Assembly: GCF_001571045.1 (NCBI RefSeq)
Contig: NZ_BCSV01000002.1
Location: 372,001-436,000, forward strand
Reading direction: 5' to 3'
Origin: Curtobacterium ammoniigenes NBRC 101786
GTDB taxonomy: Bacteria; Actinomycetota; Actinomycetes; Actinomycetales; Microbacteriaceae
DNA length: 64,000 bases
The notes beneath the pieces were generated by a model. That model was not told where the DNA came from. It saw only the letters and a program-made list of their open reading frames with translations, and did not search any database. Numbering within the stretch: position 1 is the first letter of the stretch; every line of letters begins with the position of its first letter. A program made the translations under genes and the position numbers. Positions 1 to 8,000 of this stretch are shown here, piece after piece.

Positions 1-1033
1 AAGCGATCGACGCCACGGTCATCCCCGGCGACGAGATCGGGCCGCCCATCGCGACGAGCGCCCCGGGCAGTTCGTCGAACCCGATGACTGCCCCGACCGT
101 GGCATCGGGCCGGAGGCGCCCCGCAACGATCTCCGCGAGCATCGCGGCGTACTCGTGCACCGCGATGCCGTGACTGCCAAGGATCTCGAGCTCGTCGCCG
201 ATCACGCGGCCCATCGGGATCGCCGGCTCGGCTTCCGAGCCGAGCAGCAGCCCGACCTGCACGTGACGACCCTTCGGACGAAGCGATGCCACGGATGCCG
301 CGGATGTGGCACGGCTCCCGTACGCGTCGAGCGCGACGTGAGCACCGCCTCCGGTCAGTCGGCGAACCTCGTCGATGGCGCTCGGGGACTGCGGAACGAC
401 GTGCGCTCCGAGTTCGCGCGCACGGTCGAGCGCGGCCGGCACGACATCGACGGCGACGACACGGGCGCCGGCAGCGATCGCGACGAGGATCGCGGACAAG
501 CCGACACCACCGCATCCGAAGACGGCGACCCACTCGCCGTCGCGAATTCTGCCCTGCGTGTGGAGTGCGTGGAACGCCGTGCCGAACCGGCACCCGAGGC
601 CCGCCGCATCGACGAATGCGAGCGCGTCGGGAAGCCGAACGAGGTTCAGCGCGGCGTGCGGCACGGCGACCTGCTCGGCGAAGGAGCCCGGGAGCGTGAA
701 ACCCGGTTGCTGCTGGCGGGAGCAGACCTGCGTCGCGCCGCTCCGGCACTCCGGGCATTCGCCGCACGCGAAGATGAATGGGGCCGTCACCCGATCGCCG
801 ACTGCGAATCCGGTCGCATCCGGTCCGAGCGCCACGATCGTGCCGGCGAACTCGTGACCCGGGATCTGCGGAAGCCTGACCGAGTCGTCATGCCCGCGCC
901 ATGCATGCCAGTCGCTGCGGCACACACCGGTCGCGGCGACCGCAACCACGGCACCGTCCACGGGACACTCCGGAGGCGCCACCTCGACGATCTGCGGCGT
1001 CGCGTCGAACGCGTCGTATTGCACTGCTCGCAC
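1..1033 (-). CDS. zinc-dependent alcohol dehydrogenase (C-terminus cut by window edge)
   Basis: Medium-chain, zinc-dependent alcohol dehydrogenase, probably oxidising an alcohol with NAD(P). Reading leftwards from a GTG at 1033, the visible 344 codons show the catalytic zinc region (VCRSDWHAW, then PGHEFAGT), the structural zinc cysteines (CGECPECRSGATQVC) and a Rossmann motif (VFGCGGVGLSA). The frame is open to base 1, and the last visible residues (GMTVASI) resemble the family's usual end, so only a few residues should be missing. The start lies 3 bp after the stop of the upstream LacI-type gene, so the two are probably co-transcribed and the enzyme may belong to the same sugar regulon. The substrate cannot be told from sequence. 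Confidence 0.88.
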   Translation of the reverse strand, partial: MRAVQYDAFDATPQIVEVAPPECPVDGAVVAVAATGVCRSDWHAWRGHDDSVRLPQIPGHEFAGTIVALGPDATGFAVGDRVTAPFIFACGECPECRSGATQVCSRQQQPGFTLPGSFAEQVAVPHAALNLVRLPDALAFVDAAGLGCRFGTAFHALHTQGRIRDGEWVAVFGCGGVGLSAILVAIAAGARVVAVDVVPAALDRARELGAHVVPQSPSAIDEVRRLTGGGAHVALDAYGSRATSAASVASLRPKGRHVQVGLLLGSEAEPAIPMGRVIGDELEILGSHGIAVHEYAAMLAEIVAGRLRPDATVGAVIGFDELPGALVAMGGPISSPGMTVASIA

Positions 1034-1036
1034 GGT

Positions 1037-2056
1037 TCAGGCCTCCACGGTCGTCAGCGGCGCAGTTGATTCGCGAACGATCAGCGAGGTCGCGAGATCG
1101 ACGCGCGGAGCGACGGTGGGCACGATGCCGGCGTCGGCGATGAGCCGCACCGCCGTGGCCGCCATCTCGGCGATCGGCTGCCGGATCGTCGTCAGCGGGG
1201 GGTTCGCCCAGGAGGCGGGCCGGAGGTCGTCGAAGCCGACAACCGAAAGGTCTTTGGGTACGGCGATGCCGAGGGTGCGCGCCGCCTCGTAGACGCCGAA
1301 GCCCTGCAGGTCGCTGCCGGCGAAGATCGCGGTCGGCCGGTCGGGCAGCGTCAGCAGCTCTCGCGCTGCTCGACGGGCGCCGTCGACGTGGAAGTCCGCG
1401 TACCGGACGAGGCTCGGATCGAAGCCGATCCGAGCGCGTTCGAGCGCGGAGCGGTACCCGTCGATGCGCGCGACCGAGCAGAGCATGTCTTCCGGGCCGC
1501 CGATCACGGCAATGCGACGGTGGCCGAGCGAGATCAGGTGCTGTGCTGCGGCGTAGCCGCCGCTCCAGTTCGTGGCGCCGATCGACACGACGTCGGGATC
1601 GGGCTCTCCGGCGGGGTCGACGACGACGAAGTTGACGCCGCGCGATCGCAGCTTCTCCTTATCGGCTCCGCGGATGTCGCTGAACACGAGAACGACTCCC
1701 AGCGGCCGGCGACGCAGGACGCCTTCGATCCATTGCGGGTCCGGCGTGTGCCGGTCGCCGCTCCTGGTGAGGATGAGACTCAGCCCACGAGCGGCAGCGG
1801 CCTCCTGGGCCCCCCGGATGATCTCGATGGTCCACTCGCTGTCGAGTTCGTGGAACACGAGCTCGATCATCTGCGACTCGACGACCCGGGGACGGGACGC
1901 ATATCCGCTGGCCTGGAGGAGCGCCTCCACCCGGCCGCGCGTTCGCGCCGCCACGTCGGTGCGACCGTTCAGAACTTTCGACACGGTCGCGAGCGAGACG
2001 CCCGCTCGGTCGGCGATGTCCTGCAGCCGTGGTTTCGGGTCGAACCCGCCGGTCAT
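1037..2056 (-). CDS. LacI/GalR-family transcriptional regulator
   Basis: DNA-binding sugar-responsive repressor of 339 residues. The N-terminal helix-turn-helix (around residues 10-31, ADRAGVSLATVSKVLNG) is followed by a periplasmic-binding-protein-like effector domain with typical LacI segments (GHRRIAVIGG, FAGSDLQGFGVYEAARTLG, VPKDLSVVGFDD). I chose the ATG at 2056, not the upstream ATG at 2155, because it has a good ribosome site (GAAGGAGAACGG) and gives the standard family length. It is divergent from a GH3 glycosidase and is followed 3 bp later by an alcohol dehydrogenase. The intergenic region contains a CGAAA-C-TTTCG palindrome that is its likely operator. Confidence 0.93.
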   Translation of the reverse strand: MTGGFDPKPRLQDIADRAGVSLATVSKVLNGRTDVAARTRGRVEALLQASGYASRPRVVESQMIELVFHELDSEWTIEIIRGAQEAAAARGLSLILTRSGDRHTPDPQWIEGVLRRRPLGVVLVFSDIRGADKEKLRSRGVNFVVVDPAGEPDPDVVSIGATNWSGGYAAAQHLISLGHRRIAVIGGPEDMLCSVARIDGYRSALERARIGFDPSLVRYADFHVDGARRAARELLTLPDRPTAIFAGSDLQGFGVYEAARTLGIAVPKDLSVVGFDDLRPASWANPPLTTIRQPIAEMAATAVRLIADAGIVPTVAPRVDLATSLIVRESTAPLTTVEA

Positions 2057-2135
2057 CCGTTCTCCTTCGTGGTTGACACCAGGAAACACCATCGATAGCG
2101 TCCGAGGGTCCCACGCGAATTGTCGCATTCCTACG

Positions 2136-2146
2136 CGAAACTTTCG
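2136..2146. promoter_or_regulatory. candidate LacI-type operator CGAAACTTTCG
   Basis: Inverted repeat CGAAA-C-TTTCG lying 11 bp upstream of the GH3 start and between it and the divergent LacI gene. Odd-spaced CGAA-N-TTCG elements are described in xylanase and xylosidase promoters of Streptomyces, so this fits a regulator of a beta-xylosidase or glucosidase gene. The assignment is inference. Confidence 0.5.
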
Positions 2147-2157
2147 AGAGCTCAACG

Positions 2158-4545
2158 ATGACGATCACCAGAACCGACCGCCCCTGGACAGACCCGAGCC
2201 GGCCGGTGGCCGATCGCGTCGACGACCTCATCGCAGCGATGACGCTGGAGGAGAAGCTCGGCCAGCTGGTGGGTGTCTGGGTGGGCATCTCACCCGTCGA
2301 CGGCGATGTCGCCCCGTTCCAGCATGAGATGAGCGATGGTGTCGAACTGGACGCGATCCTCCCGAACGGTCTGGGCCAATTGACGCGGCCGTTCGGCTCG
2401 GCCCCCGTCGACCCGGCCGTCGGCGCGGTATCCCTTGCGCGCACGCAGCGGCGGGTCGCTGCCGCGAACCGCTTCGGCATCCCGGCGATCGCGCACGAGG
2501 AGTGCCTGGCCGGGTTCACGGCGTGGGGCGCGACCGCCTACCCGGTGCCGCTGTCCTGGGGCGCGACCTTCGATCCCGATCTCGTCCGCGCCATGGCGGA
2601 GCGCATCGGCCGGTCCATGCGGTCGGTCGGCGTGCACCAGGGACTCGCCCCCGTTCTCGACGTGGTCCGCGACCCGCGCTGGGGTCGCGTCGAGGAGACC
2701 ATCGGCGAGGATCCGTATCTCGTCGGAACCATCGCGACCTCGTACATTCGAGGGCTCGAGTCAACCGGCATCGTCGCCACGCTCAAGCACTTCATCGGGT
2801 ACTCCGCATCGACCGCCGGACGCAACCTCGCACCCGTCTCGATGGGCTCGAGGGAGTTCGCGGACGTCATGACGCCGCCGTTCGAGATGGCCGTCCGGGA
2901 CTCCGGAGTCCGCAGCGTGATGCATGCCTACACGGCGATCGACGGCGTGCCGTCCGCCGCGGACCCGACGCTCCTGACCGGGCTGCTGCGCGACGAGTGG
3001 GGGTTCACGGGCACGGTCGTCGCCGACTACTTCGGGGTCGCGTTCCTCAAGCAGCTTCACGGCGTGGCGGAGAGCTGGGGCGACGCAGCCGCGCAGGCGC
3101 TCCGCGCCGGCGTCGACGTCGAGCTGCCGACGGTCAAGACGTTCAGCGAGCCGCTCGTCGAGGAGATTCGAGCCGGGAGGCTCGACGAGGCGTTCGTCGA
3201 CCGCGCGCTTCGTCGCGTGCTCACCCAGAAGGCCGAGCTCGGCCTGCTCGACGCGGACTGGAATCCGATCCCCGATGGTTTCGACGAGGCAGACCTCGCC
3301 GAGCACGAGGCAGTGGAAGGGCGCATCAGCCTGGATACGCCCGAGGATCGCGCCCTCGCTCGGCGGATCGCGGAGGAGGCCGTCGTTCTCGTCGCGAACG
3401 ACGGCTCCGTTCCCCTTGGTGCTCAGCGCGACCGGCGGATCCTGGTCACCGGTCCGACGGCGGCCGATCCCATGACGCTCCTCGGCTGCTATTCGTTCCC
3501 GGGGCACGTCGGCGCGCTGCACCCCGATGTCCCGCTCGGCATCGAGATCCCGAGTCTCGCGGATGCGCTGCGGGCGGAGTTCCCTGCAGCCGCGGTGAAT
3601 CTCGTCGAGAGTGTTCCGGTGACCGGCGGCAGCGATGACGCGATCGCCTCGGCCGTGCAGGAGGCGCGCGAAGCGGATCTGGTCGTCGTTGCGCTCGGTG
3701 ACCGCGCCGGCCTGTTCGGTCGCGGGACCTCCGGCGAGGGATGTGACGCACCGTCGATGCAATTGCCGGGTCGTCAGCTCGAACTCCTGGAGGCGCTCCT
3801 CGACACCGGCACGCCGGTCATCGTCGTCCTCATCGAGGGTCGGCCGTATGCGCTCGGCACCGCGCCGGAGCGCGCGGCGGCGATCGTCGCCGGATTCTTC
3901 CCCGGCGAGGAGGGTGCCGGCGCGATCGCCGGCGTGCTCAGCGGCCGGGTGGCCCCGTCGGGCCGGCTCCCGGTCTCAATCCCGAAGGGACCGGACAGTC
4001 AGCCGACGACGTATCTCACGTCGACATTGGGCCGTGACCGAGGCACCTCGAACATCGATCAGCATCCTGCATTCGCATTCGGGCACGGCCTCAGCACGAC
4101 CGCGATGGAGTGGTCCGACCTCGCCGTCGACGGCTCGACGGTCGCCGACGCGCCCGACGAGCATGTCGTGACTGTCGCGACTGACGGCACCCTCGAGGTG
4201 AGCGTGACCGTCCGGAACGCGGGGGAGCGCGCTGGCGTCGAGGTCGTGCAGCTGTACGTGCACGACCCGGTCGCGTCGGTGGTGCAGCCGACGCAGCGCC
4301 TGGTCGGCTATGCGCGGGTCGCGCTCGAGCCGTCGGCATCGGCGACCTGCGTGTTCCGCGTCGCAGCTGATGTCGCCGGTTTCACTGGGCGTGATCGGAC
4401 TCGGATCGTCGAGCCGGGGCGCATCGAACTCCGCGTCGCGGCATCGAGCGACGACATCCGATTCGTGGTCCCGGTCGACCTCGTCGGTGAGCAACGCACG
4501 CTCGGTCGCGATCGCGCCTTCGGCGCCGAGGTGCGGGTGCACTGA
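2158..4545 (+). CDS. glycoside hydrolase family 3 (beta-glucosidase/beta-xylosidase)
   Basis: Retaining exo-glycosidase of 795 residues, probably acting on short beta-linked oligosaccharides. The GH3 TIM-barrel domain spans roughly residues 1-360, with the family KHF motif (KHFIGYS near 210) and the nucleophile aspartate D290 in VVADYFGV. A C-terminal alpha/beta sandwich (about 390-600) and a fibronectin-III-like domain (about 680-785; VSVTVRNAGERAGVEVVQLYV) follow. No signal peptide is visible, so the enzyme is likely cytoplasmic and works on imported sugars. It is divergent from a LacI regulator. Sequence alone does not separate glucosidase from xylosidase, but the operator type leans towards xylosides. 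Confidence 0.92.
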   Translation: MTITRTDRPWTDPSRPVADRVDDLIAAMTLEEKLGQLVGVWVGISPVDGDVAPFQHEMSDGVELDAILPNGLGQLTRPFGSAPVDPAVGAVSLARTQRRVAAANRFGIPAIAHEECLAGFTAWGATAYPVPLSWGATFDPDLVRAMAERIGRSMRSVGVHQGLAPVLDVVRDPRWGRVEETIGEDPYLVGTIATSYIRGLESTGIVATLKHFIGYSASTAGRNLAPVSMGSREFADVMTPPFEMAVRDSGVRSVMHAYTAIDGVPSAADPTLLTGLLRDEWGFTGTVVADYFGVAFLKQLHGVAESWGDAAAQALRAGVDVELPTVKTFSEPLVEEIRAGRLDEAFVDRALRRVLTQKAELGLLDADWNPIPDGFDEADLAEHEAVEGRISLDTPEDRALARRIAEEAVVLVANDGSVPLGAQRDRRILVTGPTAADPMTLLGCYSFPGHVGALHPDVPLGIEIPSLADALRAEFPAAAVNLVESVPVTGGSDDAIASAVQEAREADLVVVALGDRAGLFGRGTSGEGCDAPSMQLPGRQLELLEALLDTGTPVIVVLIEGRPYALGTAPERAAAIVAGFFPGEEGAGAIAGVLSGRVAPSGRLPVSIPKGPDSQPTTYLTSTLGRDRGTSNIDQHPAFAFGHGLSTTAMEWSDLAVDGSTVADAPDEHVVTVATDGTLEVSVTVRNAGERAGVEVVQLYVHDPVASVVQPTQRLVGYARVALEPSASATCVFRVAADVAGFTGRDRTRIVEPGRIELRVAASSDDIRFVVPVDLVGEQRTLGRDRAFGAEVRVH

Positions 4546-4569
4546 GCCGCTGATGGCCGCCCGGCCCTT

Positions 4570-4589
4570 GGGGCGCTGGCGGTCGCCCC
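4570..4589. terminator. short hairpin between convergent genes
   Basis: Stem GGGGCG / CGCCCC with an 8-base loop (CTGGCGGT), between the GH3 stop and the convergent MarR gene. There is no T-run. It could serve both directions. Confidence 0.35.
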
Positions 4590-4613
4590 GCACCGAGGGA
4601 CCGGGCGCCGTCG

Positions 4614-5126
4614 CTACGGGCGCAACGGTCCGTTGTCGTCGATGAGCGCCTGCGCGACCTCGTTGAGCCGCTTCGCGAGCAGCTCGTTGTCCGCGTCGGG
4701 GAGGGAGTCGATCACGGCAACGAGGACCGTGTGGAATCGGGCGTACGCGCGATCCACCTGGTCGCGCGCGCCGTCGATCGGCTTGAGAACCATCGCGCGT
4801 CGGTCAGTCGGATGCGGCACGCGCTCGAGTTGCCCCTTGGCGACGAGGTTGTCCACCACTTTCGTCACCGATGCGTTCGAGACGTTCAACATGACCGCGA
4901 GGTCTTTCGGCCCCATTTCGCGACCGTCTCGCTCGGCCTGGAGGAGATAGCGGATCGCGTGGAACTCGTTCTTGGTCAGGCCCGATTCGACCTGCGCCTG
5001 CTCGACTTCCTGCTCCTCCGCATGGTGGAGGCGCAACAGCGCCTCCACGGCGGACCGAGCCGCGGGAGTGGTGGGCTGGTCGGCGTAGAGGTGTGCTGCT
5101 TCGTGCCGGACAACGGTCAAGGGCAT
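4614..5126 (-). CDS. MarR-family transcriptional regulator
   Basis: Winged-helix DNA-binding protein of 170 residues. The winged helix covers about residues 50-110 (GPKDLAVMLNVSNASVTKVVDNLVAKG, then the wing LERVPHPTDRRAMVLKPI). Flanking helices form the expected dimer interface. MarR proteins usually repress nearby genes and release DNA on binding small phenolic or oxidised ligands. Neither flank gives a clear partner: the GH3 gene is convergent and the next gene leftwards is unrelated. A weak CAGGAG lies about 13 bases before the ATG. Confidence 0.88.
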   Translation of the reverse strand: MPLTVVRHEAAHLYADQPTTPAARSAVEALLRLHHAEEQEVEQAQVESGLTKNEFHAIRYLLQAERDGREMGPKDLAVMLNVSNASVTKVVDNLVAKGQLERVPHPTDRRAMVLKPIDGARDQVDRAYARFHTVLVAVIDSLPDADNELLAKRLNEVAQALIDDNGPLRP

Positions 5127-5221
5127 GTGGTGATGACGCTCCTGAGCTGATGAGTACCGGGAATTTTACGCGAGGAACGACGCCGGTGTCGCCGCGTGGA
5201 AGGTACGAGATGCTTCCGTGT

Positions 5222-5413
5222 TCAGGCCGCGAAGAAGTCGGCGTACCGGGGGCCCTCGGGGTCCGAGAGCAGCGTCACATCGTTCACGCGACGGTTGACG
5301 TATGCCTCGATCGTCGCAGGATCGGACAGGCCGAACCGGCGGGACAGTCCGGGGCCGGACGTGACCGTGTGGGGCTGTTGGTAGGTGCTGCGCATGTCCC
5401 TGCTCGCTCTCAT
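5222..5413 (-). CDS. small hypothetical protein
   Basis: Possible 63-residue protein, or 57 residues from an internal ATG. The composition is protein-like and ends in a mixed acidic/aromatic tail (YVNRRVNDVTLLSDPEG, then RYADFFAA) unlike the arginine-rich shadows elsewhere, which is the main reason to list it. No domain was recognised. The ribosome site is poor: AGGGA sits directly against the internal ATG. It stands alone on the minus strand downstream of a gene-free 160 bp. Confidence 0.33.
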   Translation of the reverse strand: MRASRDMRSTYQQPHTVTSGPGLSRRFGLSDPATIEAYVNRRVNDVTLLSDPEGPRYADFFAA

Positions 5414-5414
5414 C

Positions 5415-5576
5415 GTCGGTGCCGGACCCTCCGGGAAGTACTCCCAGAGGTTGGGCGAGGGGCTGGTGCCCTTCGTGATAGAAACGATGCCAGGCGTCTA
5501 ACTAAACGCGCAAGAAACTATTCGCTGTGTGTACGGTTTGCGAAGCGAACGAAGGAAGCGGCGTTCGCGAGCCGCG
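5415..5576. other. gene-free stretch, relatively AT-rich in its middle
   Basis: No coding frame stands out here. It contains an imperfect palindrome GTTTGC-GAA-GCGAAC near 5539-5553 and a locally AT-richer stretch around 5498-5530. Either could be promoter sequence for the small minus-strand gene to the left, but no clear -35/-10 pair was found. Confidence 0.3.
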
Positions 5577-5834
5577 TCAGAGGGTGTCGAAGTCATCCCG
5601 GCGACGCGTCCGCGTGACCTGCTCGCCCGAGGCGGGATCGATCATCGTGCGGGAGGTCGCGGTCGTGGATCGGCCGCGTGCTGCCACGGCGATGCTGATG
5701 ATCAGCAGGACGAGGCCCGCGGCCATCAGGATCCAGCCGATCAGCGCGATGTTGATGCCCGCGAGGGTGTAGTTCACCGCGAACGCGAGGATGGCCCCGA
5801 TAACGAGGAGTGCGATTCCGCTGCCGATTCGCAT
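5577..5834 (-). CDS. DUF6458 family small membrane protein
   Basis: Protein of 85 residues with two closely spaced hydrophobic segments (about residues 3-25, GSGIALLVIGAILAFAVNY, and 30-52, ALIGWILMAAGLVLLIIS) and a hydrophilic tail rich in arginine and threonine ending RRDDFDTL. This layout matches the DUF6458 family common in actinobacteria, whose function is unknown. A strong ribosome site (GGAAGGATCATC before ATG) fixes the start. Both membrane segments and the positive cytoplasmic tail suggest an inner-membrane hairpin. Confidence 0.82.
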   Translation of the reverse strand: MRIGSGIALLVIGAILAFAVNYTLAGINIALIGWILMAAGLVLLIISIAVAARGRSTTATSRTMIDPASGEQVTRTRRRDDFDTL

Positions 5835-6057
5835 GATGATCCTTCCGGTTGGGCCGCGGGTCGGCTATCGACCGCTGCGGGTGCCACGGACAGTACGCGC
5901 CCGCGGCTGTTTTCGGCCAAGCCTGATCGTTCGTCCACGAGGGCCCGGCCTACCGTGCGGACCGGTCCGCCGGGAGCTATGCCCCCGGCCGTGGTGCACC
6001 GACCGTGGTGCGGAACGCGCGTCTCGCCGGGCCACAGCACTGAGAAGGGATGACGCT

Positions 6058-6588
6058 ATGAACAACGGTTCGAACCATCGGCTCGTGCGTCGGGTGGGCG
6101 TGCTCGCCTCCGTCGCCATGGTGGTCTGCCTGACCGCCGGGTGCGGTGGCGCCGGCAGTCAGGTGCCGAACGCAAAGGTGCCGGCCGCGTCGGGGCACGC
6201 GGCCGACGTCAGCAAATGTGCCACCGCCTCCAGACAGGCGATGAAGATCCTCGACGGGCGGATCCACAACGGCGAGAAGCCGACGATTGCCGACGTCGCC
6301 CCGGGTGACGGCGGGTGGTACCTCGCTGCCTCAGCAACCGGGACGGAGCCCATCGATCACAACCATGTCGGCGTGGGACTCTGGGCCGCATCGTCCGACC
6401 CCACGAAGGACGGATTCTCGGGCCAGCTGCAGCCACTGAACTCCTGGGCGAATCGCGCCGAGCAGACCCCGCAGCCGAGCGCCACCGTCACTCCAGGGTC
6501 GCTGTCTGCGGCTTCCATGTCGCCGACGTCGGCCGCTGCGAAGAAGGCGACGGCCTGCATGATCACCGACTCGCGAACGAGCGACTGA
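6058..6588 (+). CDS. putative lipoprotein of unknown function
   Basis: Secreted lipoprotein of 176 residues. The N-terminus has positive residues (RLVRRVG), a hydrophobic stretch and a lipobox-like LTAGC (about residues 24-28), so the mature protein should be lipid-anchored at that cysteine. The mature part has two further cysteines (SKCATAS and ATACMIT) that could form a disulphide, and a Pro/Thr/Ser/Ala-rich region. No enzyme motif was seen. The ATG at 6058 follows GAGAAGGGA; longer upstream readings have no signal peptide and were not used. Its stop codon lies inside the first unit of a 25-bp tandem repeat. Confidence 0.78.
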   Translation: MNNGSNHRLVRRVGVLASVAMVVCLTAGCGGAGSQVPNAKVPAASGHAADVSKCATASRQAMKILDGRIHNGEKPTIADVAPGDGGWYLAASATGTEPIDHNHVGVGLWAASSDPTKDGFSGQLQPLNSWANRAEQTPQPSATVTPGSLSAASMSPTSAAAKKATACMITDSRTSD

Positions 6589-6655
6589 ACGCGGCGCGTG
6601 CGTCAGCGACTGAACGCGGCGCGTGCGCCAGCGACTGAACGCGGCGCGTGCGCCA
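6581..6655. repeat. three tandem copies of a 25-bp unit
   Basis: Unit GCGACTGAACGCGGCGCGTG followed by CGYCA, repeated at 6581-6605, 6606-6630 and 6631-6655 with a single T/C difference. The first copy supplies the last residues and stop (GAC TGA) of the lipoprotein gene. Confidence 0.9.
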
Positions 6656-6680
6656 GCGGGCGTTGCGGGCTCGCCACATC

Positions 6681-7724
6681 TCACCGCGTGGCGGACGGCC
6701 TCCCCGCAAGGGGTGCGGCAGCGCGATCGCGCACGTCCGACGCCATGGCGTCGACCAGTTCGCTGAGCGCATCGGTAGCCGAGTGCTTCGGTTCCCAGGC
6801 GAGCTCGTGCCGGGCGCGAGCGGTTCGCATAAGGGGGACGCCAGCGGCGATGTCGACCCATCCGGCGTCGATGGGCTGGAGCCGAAGTCGCCAGGTCGCG
6901 GTCACCACTGCGCGGAGCGCCCGGAGCGGAATTCTGATCGCGCCGTGCATCGCAAGCGCCCGGGCGATTCGCGGCGGTGTCAGGACGGGGTTCGCCGCGA
7001 TGTTGAATGCGCCGCGAGCACGGAGGTCGATCACGCGCCAGAACGCGTCTGCGAGGTCGTCGGCATGCACGGCCTGGAACACGAATCGCGTTGGGAGGCC
7101 CAGCGGCAGATAGCGGGCCAGTCGAACCGCGCGCATCGGAATGAGCTGTCCGAGGAACAGACCGTGGATCTCCGCGGCGGCGGCGCCCTGGAACACCAGT
7201 CCGGGCCGGAGGCGCGTGACGACGATGTCGGGATGCTCCCGTTCAAATGCGTCGAGCACCCGCTCGTTCGTCGCTTTGTGTCGACTGTAGGTTGCGGTTG
7301 CGATGCCGTCGGTCGGCCAGCTCTCATCCACGGGGACCCGCTTGTCCGACGGACTATAGGCACCGACCGACGAAGCCACCACAACGTGAGGCACATGCGC
7401 GAGTGCGCACGCCTCGAGCACATGCGCGGTTCCGTCGACGTCGGTGCGCTCCTGCGCAGGGATGTCGTGCGTCGGCTGGAGCGCCCAGGCGAGATGCACC
7501 ACGGCGTCCGCGCCCTGCAGGATCGGTACGAGCGTCCGGACCGCGAGCGGGTCGCCGACGTCGACGCTGTGCCACTCCGCGGACGCGTAGGGGGCAGCGG
7601 CGGTGTCGGGGATGCGACGTGCGATCCCCGTGATCGCAACCCCGGCCTCCCGTCCGAGCCGACGAAGGAGCGCCGACCCGACGTTGCCGGTTGCTCCGAT
7701 GACGACGATGCGACGAATGTGCAT
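6681..7724 (-). CDS. NAD-dependent epimerase/dehydratase (extended SDR)
   Basis: Extended short-chain dehydrogenase of 347 residues. The N-terminal Rossmann motif is VIGATGNVGSALLRRL (residues 7-22), followed by an ADAVVHLAWAL segment and a catalytic-type SVGAYSP/YSRHKATNE region where the Tyr and Lys of the YxxxK motif sit. Such enzymes act on nucleotide sugars or other small carbonyl compounds; no specific substrate is suggested. AAGGACC precedes the ATG. The gene is alone on its strand, convergent with the lipoprotein gene and divergent from an MFS exporter. Confidence 0.87.
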   Translation of the reverse strand: MHIRRIVVIGATGNVGSALLRRLGREAGVAITGIARRIPDTAAAPYASAEWHSVDVGDPLAVRTLVPILQGADAVVHLAWALQPTHDIPAQERTDVDGTAHVLEACALAHVPHVVVASSVGAYSPSDKRVPVDESWPTDGIATATYSRHKATNERVLDAFEREHPDIVVTRLRPGLVFQGAAAAEIHGLFLGQLIPMRAVRLARYLPLGLPTRFVFQAVHADDLADAFWRVIDLRARGAFNIAANPVLTPPRIARALAMHGAIRIPLRALRAVVTATWRLRLQPIDAGWVDIAAGVPLMRTARARHELAWEPKHSATDALSELVDAMASDVRDRAAAPLAGRPSATR

Positions 7725-7801
7725 GAGGGTCCTTCAGGGATTGTGTGGCACGCACCGTGCGTGCTTCGGTGACGGGGGGCCGAGCGACCGGGCTGTGCCG
7801 G

Positions 7802-7886
7802 CAATGCCGGGCCGTGCGGCCGGGCCGTGCGACCAGGCAATGCCGGGCCGTGCGGCCGGGCCGTGCGACCAGGCCATGCCGGGCCG
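7802..7886. repeat. 36-bp tandem repeat, about 2.3 copies
   Basis: Two identical 36-bp units (7802-7837 and 7838-7873, starting CAATGCCGGGCCGTGCGGCC) plus a 13-base partial third copy with one change. It occupies the gap between the epimerase and the MFS gene; the rest of that gap (7725-8000) holds no convincing gene. Confidence 0.9.
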
Positions 7887-7986
7887 ACGGTATGGCGTTC
7901 CGCCTGAGCGCGCGCGCGGCTCGCGCGGAACGGACTGCGCTCGCACTGTCCCCCGAACGCGGCGGGAATCCACCGGGACGGCCGCC

Positions 7987-7992
7987 TACCGT
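7987..7992 (+). promoter_or_regulatory. candidate -10 box TACCGT of a leaderless MFS transcript
   Basis: TACCGT ends 8 bases before the ATG at 8001, which has no Shine-Dalgarno sequence. Confidence 0.4.
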
Positions 7993-8000
7993 CGGCCTCT

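Noticed and set aside
155..1069. Plus-strand frame of 304 codons at the left edge
   Set aside because: Opposite a clear zinc alcohol dehydrogenase with intact motifs; composition is that of a shadow.
6581..6655. Possible CRISPR array at the 25-bp repeats
   Set aside because: The copies are directly adjacent with no spacers, and no cas gene is present.
7734..7973. 79-codon minus-strand frame across the 36-bp repeats
   Set aside because: Its repeated peptide simply reflects the DNA repeat, and there is no ribosome site.
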